A stretch of DNA of 31,088 nt, taken from Reticulitermes lucifugus. Its lineage: Eukaryota; Arthropoda; Insecta; Blattodea; Rhinotermitidae. Location of the stretch: assembly GCA_026260175.1 (NCBI GenBank), contig JAKCWW010001855.1, forward strand, positions 14,963 to 46,050, read 5' to 3'. A program made the translations under genes and the position numbers. Below the pieces are notes generated by a model. It saw nothing but the letters and a program-made list of their open reading frames with translations. It was not told where the DNA came from and did not search any database. Positions within the stretch are counted from its first letter, which is position 1; every line of letters begins with the position of its first letter. This document shows, piece by piece, positions 20,939 through 29,779 of this stretch.

Positions 20939-21300
20939 ATAGCATTTCTAATCAAGAAAGAGCATTTTCTATTTAATAGCATGCATTTTGTAATTAAATT
21001 CCGACTTTTTCTTATTAAATAAATACCGAGCATTTTCTAATAAATCAGTGAGCATTTTCTATCAAATCTACTAGCATTTTCTAATACATCAGCGAGCATT
21101 TATTGTCCAGTCTGCGGGTCCTTTTTTATTTTAAAGCGCTGGCAAATTCTCATGATTTTTTATAATTGATCGCAGATTGGTCAGAAAAAGCTCGCGGATT
21201 TACTAGAAAATGCTTGCTGATTTATTACAAAATGCTCGGTATTTGATTAGAAAATTTTTGCTATTAAATATAAAATGCTCAGTCTTTATTACAAATGCTA
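20939..21300. repeat. foldback array of 22-bp repeats
   Basis: The left arm (20939-21107) carries several copies of a unit like GAGCATTTTCTAATAAATCA, spaced about 22 bp. The right arm (21190-21300) carries the same unit in inverse orientation (TGATTTATTACAAAATGCTC). A core of about 80 bp with its own short inverse match (CCAGTCTGCG / CGCAGATTGG) separates them. The unit resembles subterminal transposase-binding arrays, but no terminal repeats were recognised. Confidence 0.7.
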
Positions 21301-21459
21301 TATTAACCAACATACAGTTATGATTGATGCTGCTGTTAAAAATTTCCATAAAACTTGTTCTACGTAATGGCAATGTTATACGGATTGCTTTTGGGTAACT
21401 AAATCTCATTTCCATGCTTGATTTTCTTTATTTTACAAAGTATGATATTAGCCTATTGT

Positions 21460-22029
21460 TCCAGGTTAAATAAGAAGAAGAGACCGTCATGTTTCGAAAG
21501 TGTATTAATCATCCCAGCACAGTCTTCTACGTACGCGATTCTTTCACAACGAAAGCTCAGCGACAAAGTCACACCAGATCTTCAGAAATGTTATCAATTA
21601 TACTTTGGCTGTCCATTAGAAGATCAAGATAAAGACTGGGCACATCATGTTATATGTACATCATGTTCAAATTGATTACGTGACTGAATGAACAAAAGGA
21701 AAACGGATATGCCTTTCGCTATTCCTATTATATGGCGGGAGCCAAGGAATCATGTTGATGACTGCTATTTTTGTTGTATCAGTGCTACTGGTTTCTCAGC
21801 AAAGAAGAAGTATAAAATTGTGTACCCAAACCTAAACTCTGCAAAGAGGCCAATCCCTCATGATGACGATTTACCAGTTCCAGAGCCTCTAGAGAATGGA
21901 CTAGCATTTTCAGAACAAATGGAATGTGAAGATGGTTCTTCACCTGAAGCCATTCAGCAGTCTTCAGAGGATCAATACGTCCCAGAGGAGAGGACTTCAG
22001 AAATAAACGATTTAATCAGTAGAAATTAA
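21460..22029 (+). pseudogene. dead mobile-element-associated ORF (WREPxNHxxDCYFC family)
   Basis: One frame runs from a possible acceptor (TTGTTCCAG, about 21461) through RPSCFESVLIIPAQSSTYAI, DLQKCYQLYFGCP, KDWAHHVICTSCSN, two in-frame TGA stops (at 21673 and 21685), then MNKRKTDMPFAIPIIWREPR, NHVDDCYFCCISATGF, YKIVYPNLNSAKRPIPHDDD, LPVPEP and an acidic C-terminus ending at 22029. I know this family as a repetitive arthropod ORF of unknown function (CxxC pair, WREPxNHxxDCYFC, YPNL, RPxPH). The two stops, one at a probable Trp codon, indicate an inactive copy. A hairpin (AGCTTTGTTGTAGGG / CCCACAACAAAGCT) follows directly at 22031-22120. Confidence 0.7.
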
Positions 22030-22030
22030 C

Positions 22031-22122
22031 AGCTTTGTTGTAGGGTGAATCTCCTCGTCTTACTATTTTTTTTGTCTTACTATTTGATGTTTTCACTGTG
22101 ACTGATCCCACAACAAAGCTTT
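22031..22122. repeat. inverted repeat after the dead ORF
   Basis: AGCTTTGTTGTAGGG and CCCACAACAAAGCT are near-perfect inverses around a T-rich loop of about 55 nt. This could be an element end or a transcript 3' structure. Confidence 0.6.
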
Positions 22123-22675
22123 TAAGTGACTTTAATATAGATTTAAAAGGCAGTGGATAACAAGTGAAGGCAAAATTCTAAGTAGAGATTGAAATAAACT
22201 ATACATTGCATAGAAAAGGCAACTTAAACAAAAAACTTTATTAAAACTTAAACGTAAATATCGTTACAGCTAATAGAAGAAGGAATAATGCAGTAACGGA
22301 CTATAGTGAAAAATACGTCATCGTAAAGGGGCCTATACCGACGTAATTTGTAATAGACAGCTATCTACTCGACCAACATTAGACAGTTTTAAGTAATGCA
22401 TTTTTAAATAATGGATTAAAAAGTATAAAAGGAAGAGAAGTTGCATCGTCATTTTTATAGTTAGTTAGGAAGTAACATCCTAAATTTTTAAATTTTTAAA
22501 ATTTTTTAAATTTAAACTTTCGGGTTTTGCACCACACCGTTCCTGTTTAATGACACACCACCAAGATTACAAGTCTATTGTAATTTATATTTTGTATTGT
22601 ATACATTTTATATTATTTGTGATATCTCGCAAAATATTGCGTTTTTAACCTGAATTTTTAAGTTTGTGTATAAGC
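22123..22675. other. unrecognised AT-rich intron segment
   Basis: No ORF or clear repeat, apart from A/T homopolymers near 22485-22515. Confidence 0.4.
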
Positions 22676-22677
22676 AA

Positions 22678-22745
22678 AACACCTGATGATCGACTTGATC
22701 GAAATATGTAGCGTTTGAAAAACAATTAAAAATACAGGTTTTATC
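22678..22745 (+). repeat. retroelement 3'-tail-like motif
   Basis: ACCTGATGATCGACTTGATC then GAAATATGTAG gives a GATC/GATC mini-stem between CTGATGA and GAAA, comparable to 14628-14656. Confidence 0.4.
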
Positions 22746-22779
22746 AGACGGATTACATAGTTTATGTAAATTGGTCATT

Positions 22780-22865
22780 TTTCAAGAGGCTTTTCCGCTA
22801 AAACCTCATATGCAATTTTTGTATCCTTCAGCCGATTTACGTGTCCGGCCCATCTTAACCCCCTT
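22780..22865 (-). pseudogene. LINE RT C-terminal scrap
   Basis: The minus strand reads LRWAGHVNRLKDTKIAYEVL, then AEKPLEK and a stop. It is the RWAGHV...R(L/M) segment found near the end of insect LINE RTs, of a different subfamily from the copy at 4559. No more of the ORF remains. Confidence 0.6.
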
Positions 22866-22869
22866 TTAT

Positions 22870-23300
22870 TTCCATAACCTAAAATTTCTAAACATCTTTC
22901 ACTTAGAGCTAACTGATTACATTAGTGGAGCAGAGGTCTTCTTGTGAAGTTAACGCTCATCTAGAAAATAAATTCTTCTTCTTATACAAAACGCAGTGGT
23001 TCAGAGCCTTCTTCACAAAGGCCTGTCATTTGGCTCTCTAAATCAGTTTAATCTAGTCCACGCCTTACAGAATTCACCTTGCCGGAATAATGTTAGATAT
23101 ACGTATGAAGTTAGTAGAAGTGACTTTTCCCCTCACTAACGCAGCCAGTAACAGCATTCTTGTTATGAACTGAGATGTTATCGAACTCTGTACTTTGCTA
23201 TGCAAATTATTTTATTGCCGTTAAGAAATTAAATGTTTCCAATCAGCAAAGCTTTTCTTAAAAAGAGGAGTCCACTCTTCTCTGATATGATGCCATGTAC
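22870..23300. other. unrecognised intron segment
   Basis: Nothing is supported. The block 22985-23090 ('cagagccttcttcacaaaggcc') may be a repeat relic. Confidence 0.35.
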
Positions 23301-23308
23301 ATTGGTGC

Positions 23309-23386
23309 ATAGGTACCAACTTTTCGGAGGATTTTGCGGCCTCCATCTTCAAGGTAGAACAAGTCCCCCGAAAGTTGGTACCTATA
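23309..23386. repeat. hairpin repeat with ~19-bp arms
   Basis: ATAGGTACCAACTTTTCGG and CCCGAAAGTTGGTACCTAT are near-perfect inverses around about 40 nt that contain TGAAGATGGAGG on the minus strand. This is the same repeat class as 3440-3600 and 26240-26345, best preserved here. Confidence 0.7.
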
Positions 23387-23554
23387 TAGAAACGTGCACT
23401 GCGTCATAACCCAGAAGACTGGAATATTTATCAGCATTGCTGTGACAATCTCACATTTTTCACAGTCGTTCTTAAGAACCTAACAGTTTCTTAGAAAGTG
23501 AAAAAATTTCTCTCACAATTCGAAACTCAAATTCCATTACCATTTTCATAGAAT

Positions 23555-23830
23555 CTCGCGGAGTAGCTTCCAAATTCTCTCCTCTCTCCAATCTCCCTTA
23601 TTCTTTAAGGTGTATTTTCATTTTATCCTCCAATTTATCCCTACATCTTCCCAAACGATATGTTTCCTTTAGACTTTCAGGTCCATTTTAATGTTATCTT
23701 CCCATTTATACCTAAAACCTCCAAGTGATCTCTAACTTTCTCACGTTCCAACCAAACCTCTGCACACATTCTTTATCAATCTCTTATTGTTATATACCTC
23801 GGCCGTCTCATTCTCCATTATTTTGTCATT
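23555..23830 (-). pseudogene. LINE 3' end relic, strongly decayed
   Basis: The minus strand gives YKWEDNIKMDLK around 23690-23730 and, in a neighbouring frame, LEVLGINGKITLKWT. These align with the RPRRRWQDNIKM block of the copy at 4285-4800. Stops are frequent. Confidence 0.5.
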
Positions 23831-24213
23831 TTAATATTTTTTGTAAATAGTGCAAATTTTAAAATCCCTCATGTCAGTCTGCTGTGAATATTCAGATAAA
23901 GTGAACAAGATGTGAGGAATCTCACGACGGTATTAAGATTACTGTCTTGCAAAATGTGTTGTCGTATAGTTTGGTAGACGCCTACCAAGACTGAGTTCCT
24001 CTGCCGAAGACAATAACACTACGCCAAGGATGATTGTGACTTAAAATATAAAAGTTTGTAGAAATCAGGACTTTACACACACAGCGGAGTGGAGACGGTC
24101 GTTAAACAAACTAAAAAGGACATCTTTTCAAATAAAAGATATTATAAAGTTGACGTCTGTTTGTTAAATAACTGCTGCACTCATCTGTACTTACGGTTAC
24201 TGTTTCCACTTAC

Positions 24214-24228
24214 CAGATATTTGGCCAT
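24214..24228 (-). CDS. gene C exon 1: 5-codon micro-exon MAKYL
   Basis: ATGGCCAAATATCTG runs directly into donor GTAAGT. It joins exon 2 at 19941 in phase 0. The same five residues as in gene B, with three synonymous differences, and a TATATAAA box 84 nt upstream, support it. The 68-codon plus-strand ORF over this site is a shadow. Confidence 0.82.
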
Positions 24229-24279
24229 GTTTGCGATGTTCTTGCCTGATGGTATTGACGGTGGACTGGACAGTTACAC

Positions 24280-24312
24280 ACTAATGTATAAATAGCCTGT
24301 CCAGTTTATATA
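24280..24312 (-). promoter_or_regulatory. core promoter of gene C
   Basis: TATATAAA (24312-24305) is followed 30 nt later by TTAGT (A at 24282), one change from the TCAGT initiator. A second box, TATTTATA (24294-24287), resembles the gene A box and could give an alternative start. Predicted 5' UTR about 54 nt. Confidence 0.55.
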
Positions 24313-24339
24313 CGAATACAGCTCTCCACCAGAACCGCT

Positions 24340-24760
24340 TACTGGGAGAGGAGGGTGAATAACCGTTGGTTTAGTAATAGTAAGTAGAATCCATTAGAAA
24401 CTTGAAAGGAAATCGTAGGCGAGTGTTTGGAGAAGAACACCTTGAATTAAATACAACAGAACTATGACACGTAGATAAAGTGATTCCCCTTAGTGGCTGG
24501 TTTTAAAATATTCCGGTCCAGGCAACTGTAGCCAACTTGTCGCTTTCCTAGAGCCTACCTCAACGACGTTCCATAGGGTGCACGCTTCCTTCTTCTCCCA
24601 TCCCCACTAAATTAATTAGCCCGTCATATCCTTTTAAACCTTTGAAGTATCACCTGATCTAACGCTCATTATCTCTGCAACTTGAATAAAGAGTGTATTT
24701 ATATGGCTTTCACGAGACAGCATTGAAGGTGTGGAGTATTTATCAGCGGCTTCCAGTGCG
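24340..24760. other. unrecognised stretch upstream of gene C
   Basis: No gene or repeat could be assigned. Confidence 0.35.
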
Positions 24761-24768
24761 GGTGCTAA

Positions 24769-24792
24769 TATATATATGTATATATATATATA
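24769..24792. repeat. TA-rich microsatellite
   Basis: TATATATATG then TATATATATATATA; it abuts the left end of the inverted repeat element at 24793. Confidence 0.85.
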
Positions 24793-25137
24793 GTGCTCTG
24801 TTATACATATACTGTCCATATATGTTATGTATGTATGAGCGCACAAAGCGCCTTTTTCAGGACCACAAAGTCAACACTTTAATTACACAATACGTTCTTT
24901 AACAATGTACAAAACATATTGCAAATAGATACATATTTGAAAATAATTTGTTTCGTTCCGTGGCGGTTCAACAGAGGCAACACGTGGATGTGGTAGGCTG
25001 TCGCAAGTTTCTTTTTTTTAGCGGGCTGATCAGCACGTTGTGTTTGATATTTTACAAACTCCTAGCTGGTGCATTCAGATTTGCAGTGGGTGCATTGGTG
25101 CATTGCACCCACCTGCACCGTCCTGGCTAAGGGCCTT
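24793..25137 (+). repeat. ~350-bp dispersed element, copy 1 of an inverted pair
   Basis: Shared landmarks with copy 2 (27463-27830, inverse) are GTTATACATATACTG / GTTATATGTATGAG, 'gcctttttcaggaccac', ACTTTAATTACACAATACG, GCGGTTCAACAGAGGCAA, AGCGGGCTGATCAGCA, CCTAGCTGGTGCATTCAGA and GCATTGCACCCACCTGCACC. The order is preserved throughout. No coding capacity; type unknown. Confidence 0.65.
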
Positions 25138-25249
25138 GTATTTACTCGGACGTAGGTACTGAATATTTCAACATTTTTTTGTGTGGCTCAACACTCCAAC
25201 TCTGACCTAGGTGCCTCGTTTTGAGGTTTCTAGATCACACGCAATTAGA

Positions 25250-25437
25250 CGCACACACCCGGTAGGACTCCTCAGAACAAGTGATTAGTCCGTCGCAGAG
25301 GCCGCTACCTACACAACAAACTACAAACACAAGAGAAAAACATCCATGCCCTCAGCGTGATTCGAACCCTCGATTCCAGCAGAGCCGCTTCAGACCTATG
25401 CCTTAGACCGCAGGGCTATCCGGATCGGCTTAAACAT
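25250..25437 (-). repeat. tRNA-derived SINE, near full length
   Basis: From 25437 leftward: head GCCGATCCGGATAGCCCTGC, A box region GCGGTCTAAGGCATAGG, B box GAGGGTTCGAATCACG (25375-25360), then a body ending at an ACACACACCCGG tail. It belongs to the same family as 27893-28083 and 1-56. Confidence 0.75.
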
Positions 25438-25439
25438 TG

Positions 25440-25880
25440 TCATATCTACTTAAATTTTAGGAAAGGTTTCAGCTACCATTCAATATAATGCAGCAATTAT
25501 AATAGACCACAGAGAACTATGTTATATGTTGCAGTCTTGATTATAAAGGGCCCGAAAATGATGGTAGCAACTTATTCCGAAATAGAGTTACCTATGTGCC
25601 AAACTACAAGGCACTACATCGTACAAAGATTTAATCTTCATTTTTGACTGATATTATTTTATGAAATTTCTCGTTGATTTTAAGAAATATGTACATAATA
25701 TTTTCAGTGGACCATTACCGCTACATACCATTGAATTTCAAATTATTGTTCATAGTCATGGCAGTGTAGTTATAGTGTGAGTGTACATAATCCTTATCTT
25801 AAAGGTAGAACGTTTCCATTACAGGTTTGGACAGGCCCTTAGGTTTCCAGGAAGTTAAGGCTTCCAGGATTTCTAGACAA
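25440..25880. other. unrecognised non-coding stretch
   Basis: No gene or assigned repeat. Confidence 0.35.
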
Positions 25881-25884
25881 TTGG

Positions 25885-26096
25885 CACATGAAGATGGCAA
25901 GGTTGTCAGCCACATGCACTGGCCGCCTTTACCCCCCCCCCAGAATATATTCCTTGTACTCATTTCTGTTAGAGGCTGAGTCGACCCAGAGCCGTAATGC
26001 TGCCGAAAGGGTTAAGACAATGGCCCAATCGGGAATCGAACCTGCGACCTTCCGGCTGGTAGCGCAGTGCCTCAACCAACTGCGCCACTGCATACC
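25885..26096 (-). repeat. tRNA-derived SINE (second family)
   Basis: From 26096 leftward: TGCAGTGGCGCAGTTGGTTG (A box), GAAGGTCGCAGGTTCGATTC (B box, perfect GGTTCGATTCC), 'gggccattgtcttaacc', then a body with a G10 run (25932-25941 as C) and 'aaggcggccagtgcatgtgg'. This is the best preserved tRNA-like head in the window. Confidence 0.8.
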
Positions 26097-26239
26097 CCCT
26101 AATCCTTATCTTGGGCTAGTAAATGTGTACTTACTACATTGATGTTTTTTAACAAAGTAAACATTTATTTTAGTTGTATGAATGTGGTATAAATCTCGAA
26201 GTTCATTAAGGAAGTGGAATTTGAGGTTCCACAACGGTT

Positions 26240-26345
26240 AACCAGGAAGATTGTGGTTTTCTTGAATGTGGCTCTATATATTATAGTAGAAAAGTGCCAA
26301 CGTTTCGTAAGAAACTGGTGCATCTATCTTCAGGCTAGATGGAGG
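26240..26345 (-). repeat. short dispersed repeat with CTGAAGAT core
   Basis: On the minus strand CTGAAGATAGATGCACCAG ... TTACGAAACGTTGGCAC (26334-26295). It belongs to the class at 3440-3600 and 23309-23386. Confidence 0.45.
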
Positions 26346-26820
26346 CAGAATGTCCCTTCATATCTTTGATATATTGCGACCAGGTTATGCGGCATTACAT
26401 CCTAGAGAACAGTAGTTTTCAGGTTCATATTATAATTTTATGGAAAGTAGAGAAAGTGCTCCTAAGCTATATTGTAGAATGAATCAACATAGGAAGGAAT
26501 GTGAAGAAATATGGGAAAAATGTAGTGGTTTGTCAGTTAGTCTCAGCGAAAAGCCTACGGCATTTCTCTTCCAGTGTAACAGACCCTGGCATTTGAAAGA
26601 TAGGATCTCTTTCTGAATACGTGTCTTTTCCTTCTAATAGCTTTGAAATCGGGAAACCCCTAAGGAAGTCACTCAGATATTAAGGCATGACGATGGACCT
26701 TTGTATAACCAAGTGCAACGTTAATTTCGGACCGGGACGTGTGAAGTAGAAACACTAACACATGAAAACAGGACTGACGAAATTACTAGTAATAACAAGC
26801 TGGTCCTTCAGTCTAATTAA
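26346..26820. other. unrecognised non-coding stretch
   Basis: No gene or assigned repeat. Confidence 0.35.
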
Positions 26821-26824
26821 CAAA

Positions 26825-27078
26825 TAGAGGCTGAGCAAGTTAGCTAAGGATATAAGATTCTGACTTTTATGGAGAGTTCTCCGGTTCGGGTATCTGTCAG
26901 GACACTGACTAGCCTAATATATTTCGCATGGTACTTCAGTTGCGCCACAAGAGCTCCCTTCTACATCCTCTCCCATTCATTTTTGACTATCATACCATTC
27001 AAGCCTCTAAGCTATTTACAATGTCGTTAAAAACATAAATAACTAAATAAATAGATAAATAAGTAAATTAATAGATGT
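26825..27078 (+). repeat. tRNA-derived SINE with A-rich tetranucleotide tail
   Basis: Head 'ggctgagcaagttagctaagg' (A box), 'ttatggagagttctccggttcgggta' (B box CCGGTTCGGGT), body, and a tail of AAATAAATAG-like repeats (27030-27075). Confidence 0.7.
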
Positions 27079-27462
27079 CTTCTGCTTTGCCGGCGGAATA
27101 ACAGAAACCTGGAGACAAGACCCTTTAAACGTTAAGCATGTTTACTCGTAAATCAGAATATTCGGATGTGATAGTCATGCAGCCAACAGTGTGAATTACA
27201 TAATTTGGTACAAAACCTTTGAAGGACGGTACCATTTTGGAGACCAAGGTATGTTAATATTGAAAAGTAACGTTAGAAATGTAAAGTGCACAGTCATAAA
27301 CATACACACACACAGAGTGTGAGAAGATGGGTCAGCTTCCATCATCATGAGGATGGTTTGTTATAACGTAGTCCACTGCCCAGAGCCTTTTTGGATATTT
27401 GATATTTGCTATCATAGTGGAAAAATCTCCTGGTTTTATGGGATAAAATGAAATGCCGGCAG
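27079..27462. other. unrecognised non-coding stretch
   Basis: A CA-rich tract lies at 27301-27316. Nothing else is supported. Confidence 0.35.
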
Positions 27463-27830
27463 GCCCGTGACCACAAGGGGTGCAAGTGGGTGCAATGAAC
27501 CCACTTCAATTCTGGATGCACCAGCTAGGATTTGCAAAATATCGAAGACAAACATGCTGATCAGCCCGCTAGAAAAAAAAACTTTCGACTCACTACCGCG
27601 TCCGCACTTTGCCTCTGTTCAACCGCCGGGCTTGGAAACAACTCATTTAAAAAAAACGGATGTATATGCAACATGTTTTGTTCAATGTTATAGAGCGCAT
27701 TATGTAATTAAAGTATTGATTTTGTGATCCTGACAAAGGTGCTTTTTACGCTTATGCATGTATAATATATACGGAATATTCTCATACATATAACGGAGCA
27801 TTATATACTTATATAAAGCTTTATACAGTC
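27463..27830 (-). repeat. ~350-bp dispersed element, copy 2 of an inverted pair
   Basis: This is the inverse of 24793-25137, with all landmarks in matching order; by eye roughly three quarters of positions agree. The 86-codon ORF over it (27467-27727) has no sibling frame in copy 1 and is not a gene. Confidence 0.65.
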
Positions 27831-27892
27831 GGACCCTTTCTCCCTACTCATTATAGGTGTAGAGGGTTATTTTTGCAGCTGATCACACACAA

Positions 27893-28083
27893 GGACACAC
27901 ACACACACACTCGGTAGGACTTCCCTGGACGAGGGATCGGCCCGTCGCAGAGACCTCAACATGATGACACACAAAACTCACAAGATACAAAAATTTATGC
28001 CCCGGGCGGAATTCGAAACAGCAGTCCAGCATGAGAAGCCGCAAGCACACGCCTTAGACCTGGCAGCCAATAGGATCGGCCGT
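27893..28083 (-). repeat. tRNA-derived SINE, near full length
   Basis: The head begins at 28083 (GCCGATCCTATTGGCTGCC), followed by GTCTAAGGCGTGTGC. The B box is decayed ('gtttcgaattccg'). A body with GACGGGCCGATCCCTCG and a (CA)n terminus follows. It is the sibling of 25250-25437, in the same orientation. Confidence 0.7.
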
Positions 28084-28089
28084 GTATAA

Positions 28090-28940
28090 AGCTACTGGGT
28101 TCATGCTCTGGTTACGGGAGAGAATGCCGGATACTCATGATAATTTGAATTGTAATAGTTGTAAGGATTATTTTATAATATTTGAAGTTGTTGCTGTCGT
28201 TCCTGTCATCACGATCTTCTCGAAAGTAAAGCTCTTAACGTATAACTTATAATCCTATTACGAATTCCAAATTATTACGCATTTAAATGATCAATATTAC
28301 AATAGTAAATCCTCATAAACCCTTGTAAAAGTTACATTAGGACTGCTTTCCCCCATCTGAAGCATGTAATTTTCCCAAATAATATAAGAAATGCAGTCCC
28401 TGCCTTATTTTCTCCATTAGACAAATATGCCGATTGATGCTGTGCTGTGTAGAAAAATAGTCGCTGTTTATTGCGAGAATCACACCAGATATATTACCAA
28501 GAATTTATAAATGTTAGAACGTTGGCACATAAAAGACGGCAGCGATTTATACGGCTACTAAAAGCTTCACACTTCTATAATTGATTTAATTAAAAAGGCG
28601 ACTGCTTAATGTCACTAAATCACATTGAAAAGAAGAGAGTTTTAAGAAAATTCGTTATATTTTATCAGAATCTTCATAAACATTGTCACAAAAGCCTGCC
28701 ATCGGAACTATTCTTCTGAAATTCAGTCCAAATCATATTCTTGAATCTCATGTTTTAACATTTATTTTATTATTACCCTTCTGTTTTCACTTATAATACC
28801 CATTCATTATTCTTTACGTTTCTTCTTTCACTGAACGAGGAGTGTCTATTATAAAATTCTTTAAAATGTAGTTGTTCTGACTACATTTTTATACCAGTGT
28901 AGAGAAAACATTTATTGCATAAGAGCCATTTGAAAATCTC
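28090..28940. other. unrecognised AT-rich stretch
   Basis: No gene or assigned repeat. Confidence 0.4.
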
Positions 28941-28944
28941 CTAA

Positions 28945-29772
28945 CACTGCGCGGGCCGCAAACAAATGTTTAACAGTAAAATTCCTATTTTTCAGGAATA
29001 TTTTATTTTATAAGAAGCAATTAAATACTACAAGTACTGCTAGTTAATTATTATTAAAAATTAATATCGAAATTAATACAATTTGTGTTTTAGGACATAC
29101 TACATACATTTAAGAGTGTAATAACGTCAATGAGAAGCTTGTCTTCTTTTTCACGATTGGCATTTCTTAAAAAAATGCACGGAAGTGAGACTATAGCGTA
29201 CGTCTGTAGTCCACTGCCTTGCACTCAATTTTGACTTTTACAAACGCCTTGCGACGCTACCATGCGTCGTGGCACTCATCCTATAAAACTGTGAATGAAA
29301 TACATTTGCACAGGTTAGTGTTAGAAACTACTTGAAACTGAAAGAGCAAGTAGAACGATGGAGCTTAACATTCTGTATTTTCCTCACTTCTCTCACTGTA
29401 AAGCTTCCAAAATAAGGCGACTTCCCATTCAATAAGCACGACTTCCCTTACAACATAACAAGTGTTCCAAAAATACAGAATAAATCTAGTAAATACACAA
29501 CAATATGTTTATTTCACAGATCAGCCACTTTTGTGTTTTGACTGAATTTAATCTCTATTTCTGATTACCTAGGAACTCAACGCGGATGAATTGTTTAAAA
29601 ATTAAGAAGTGTTTACCAGTTTGTGTGTGCGAAGCTCACCAAATTACTAAACACGTTTTCCTTCATTCTGATGGGCAAACATAAGTTAAATATCTTCTAA
29701 AACCCTCGCGGGTCGCAGGCATAGATTCGGTGGGCCACATGAGGCCCCCTGGCCACTGGTTGCTGATCACTG
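28945..29772. mobile_element. possible hAT-like element, right end clearer than left
   Basis: The right end reads, inverted, CAGTGATCAGCAACCAGTGG, then CCTCATGTGGCCCACC, the style of hAT (Charlie/Tip-like) termini. GCGCGGGCCGCAAAC at 28950-28964 and CGCGGGTCGCAGGC at 29707-29720 are the GC-rich subterminal blocks usual in such elements. I found no matching left TIR and no 8-bp duplication of TCCTAGAA, so the left boundary is a guess. No transposase ORF. Confidence 0.35.
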
Positions 29773-29779
29773 TCCTAGA

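Larger units (their letters stand above)
19942..24213 (-). other. intron of gene C (phase 0, 4272 bp)
   Basis: Donor GTAAGT (24213-24208) and acceptor TTCCAG. It holds a SINE relic, an antisense heat-shock-type promoter, a foldback repeat array, a dead mobile-element ORF, a retroelement tail motif and LINE scraps, each listed separately. Confidence 0.75.

Noticed and set aside
22683..22704. Functional hammerhead ribozyme
   Set aside because: CTGATGA and GAAA are present, but the intervening sequence cannot form a proper stem II flush with both cores, and no clear stem I/III or cleavage site was found.
24089..24295. 68-codon plus-strand ORF
   Set aside because: It overlaps the promoter and exon 1 of gene C on the other strand and has no motif of its own.
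25360..26096. Genuine tRNA genes on the minus strand
   Set aside because: Heads have A and B boxes but no complete cloverleaf with acceptor stem pairing, and they continue into SINE bodies.
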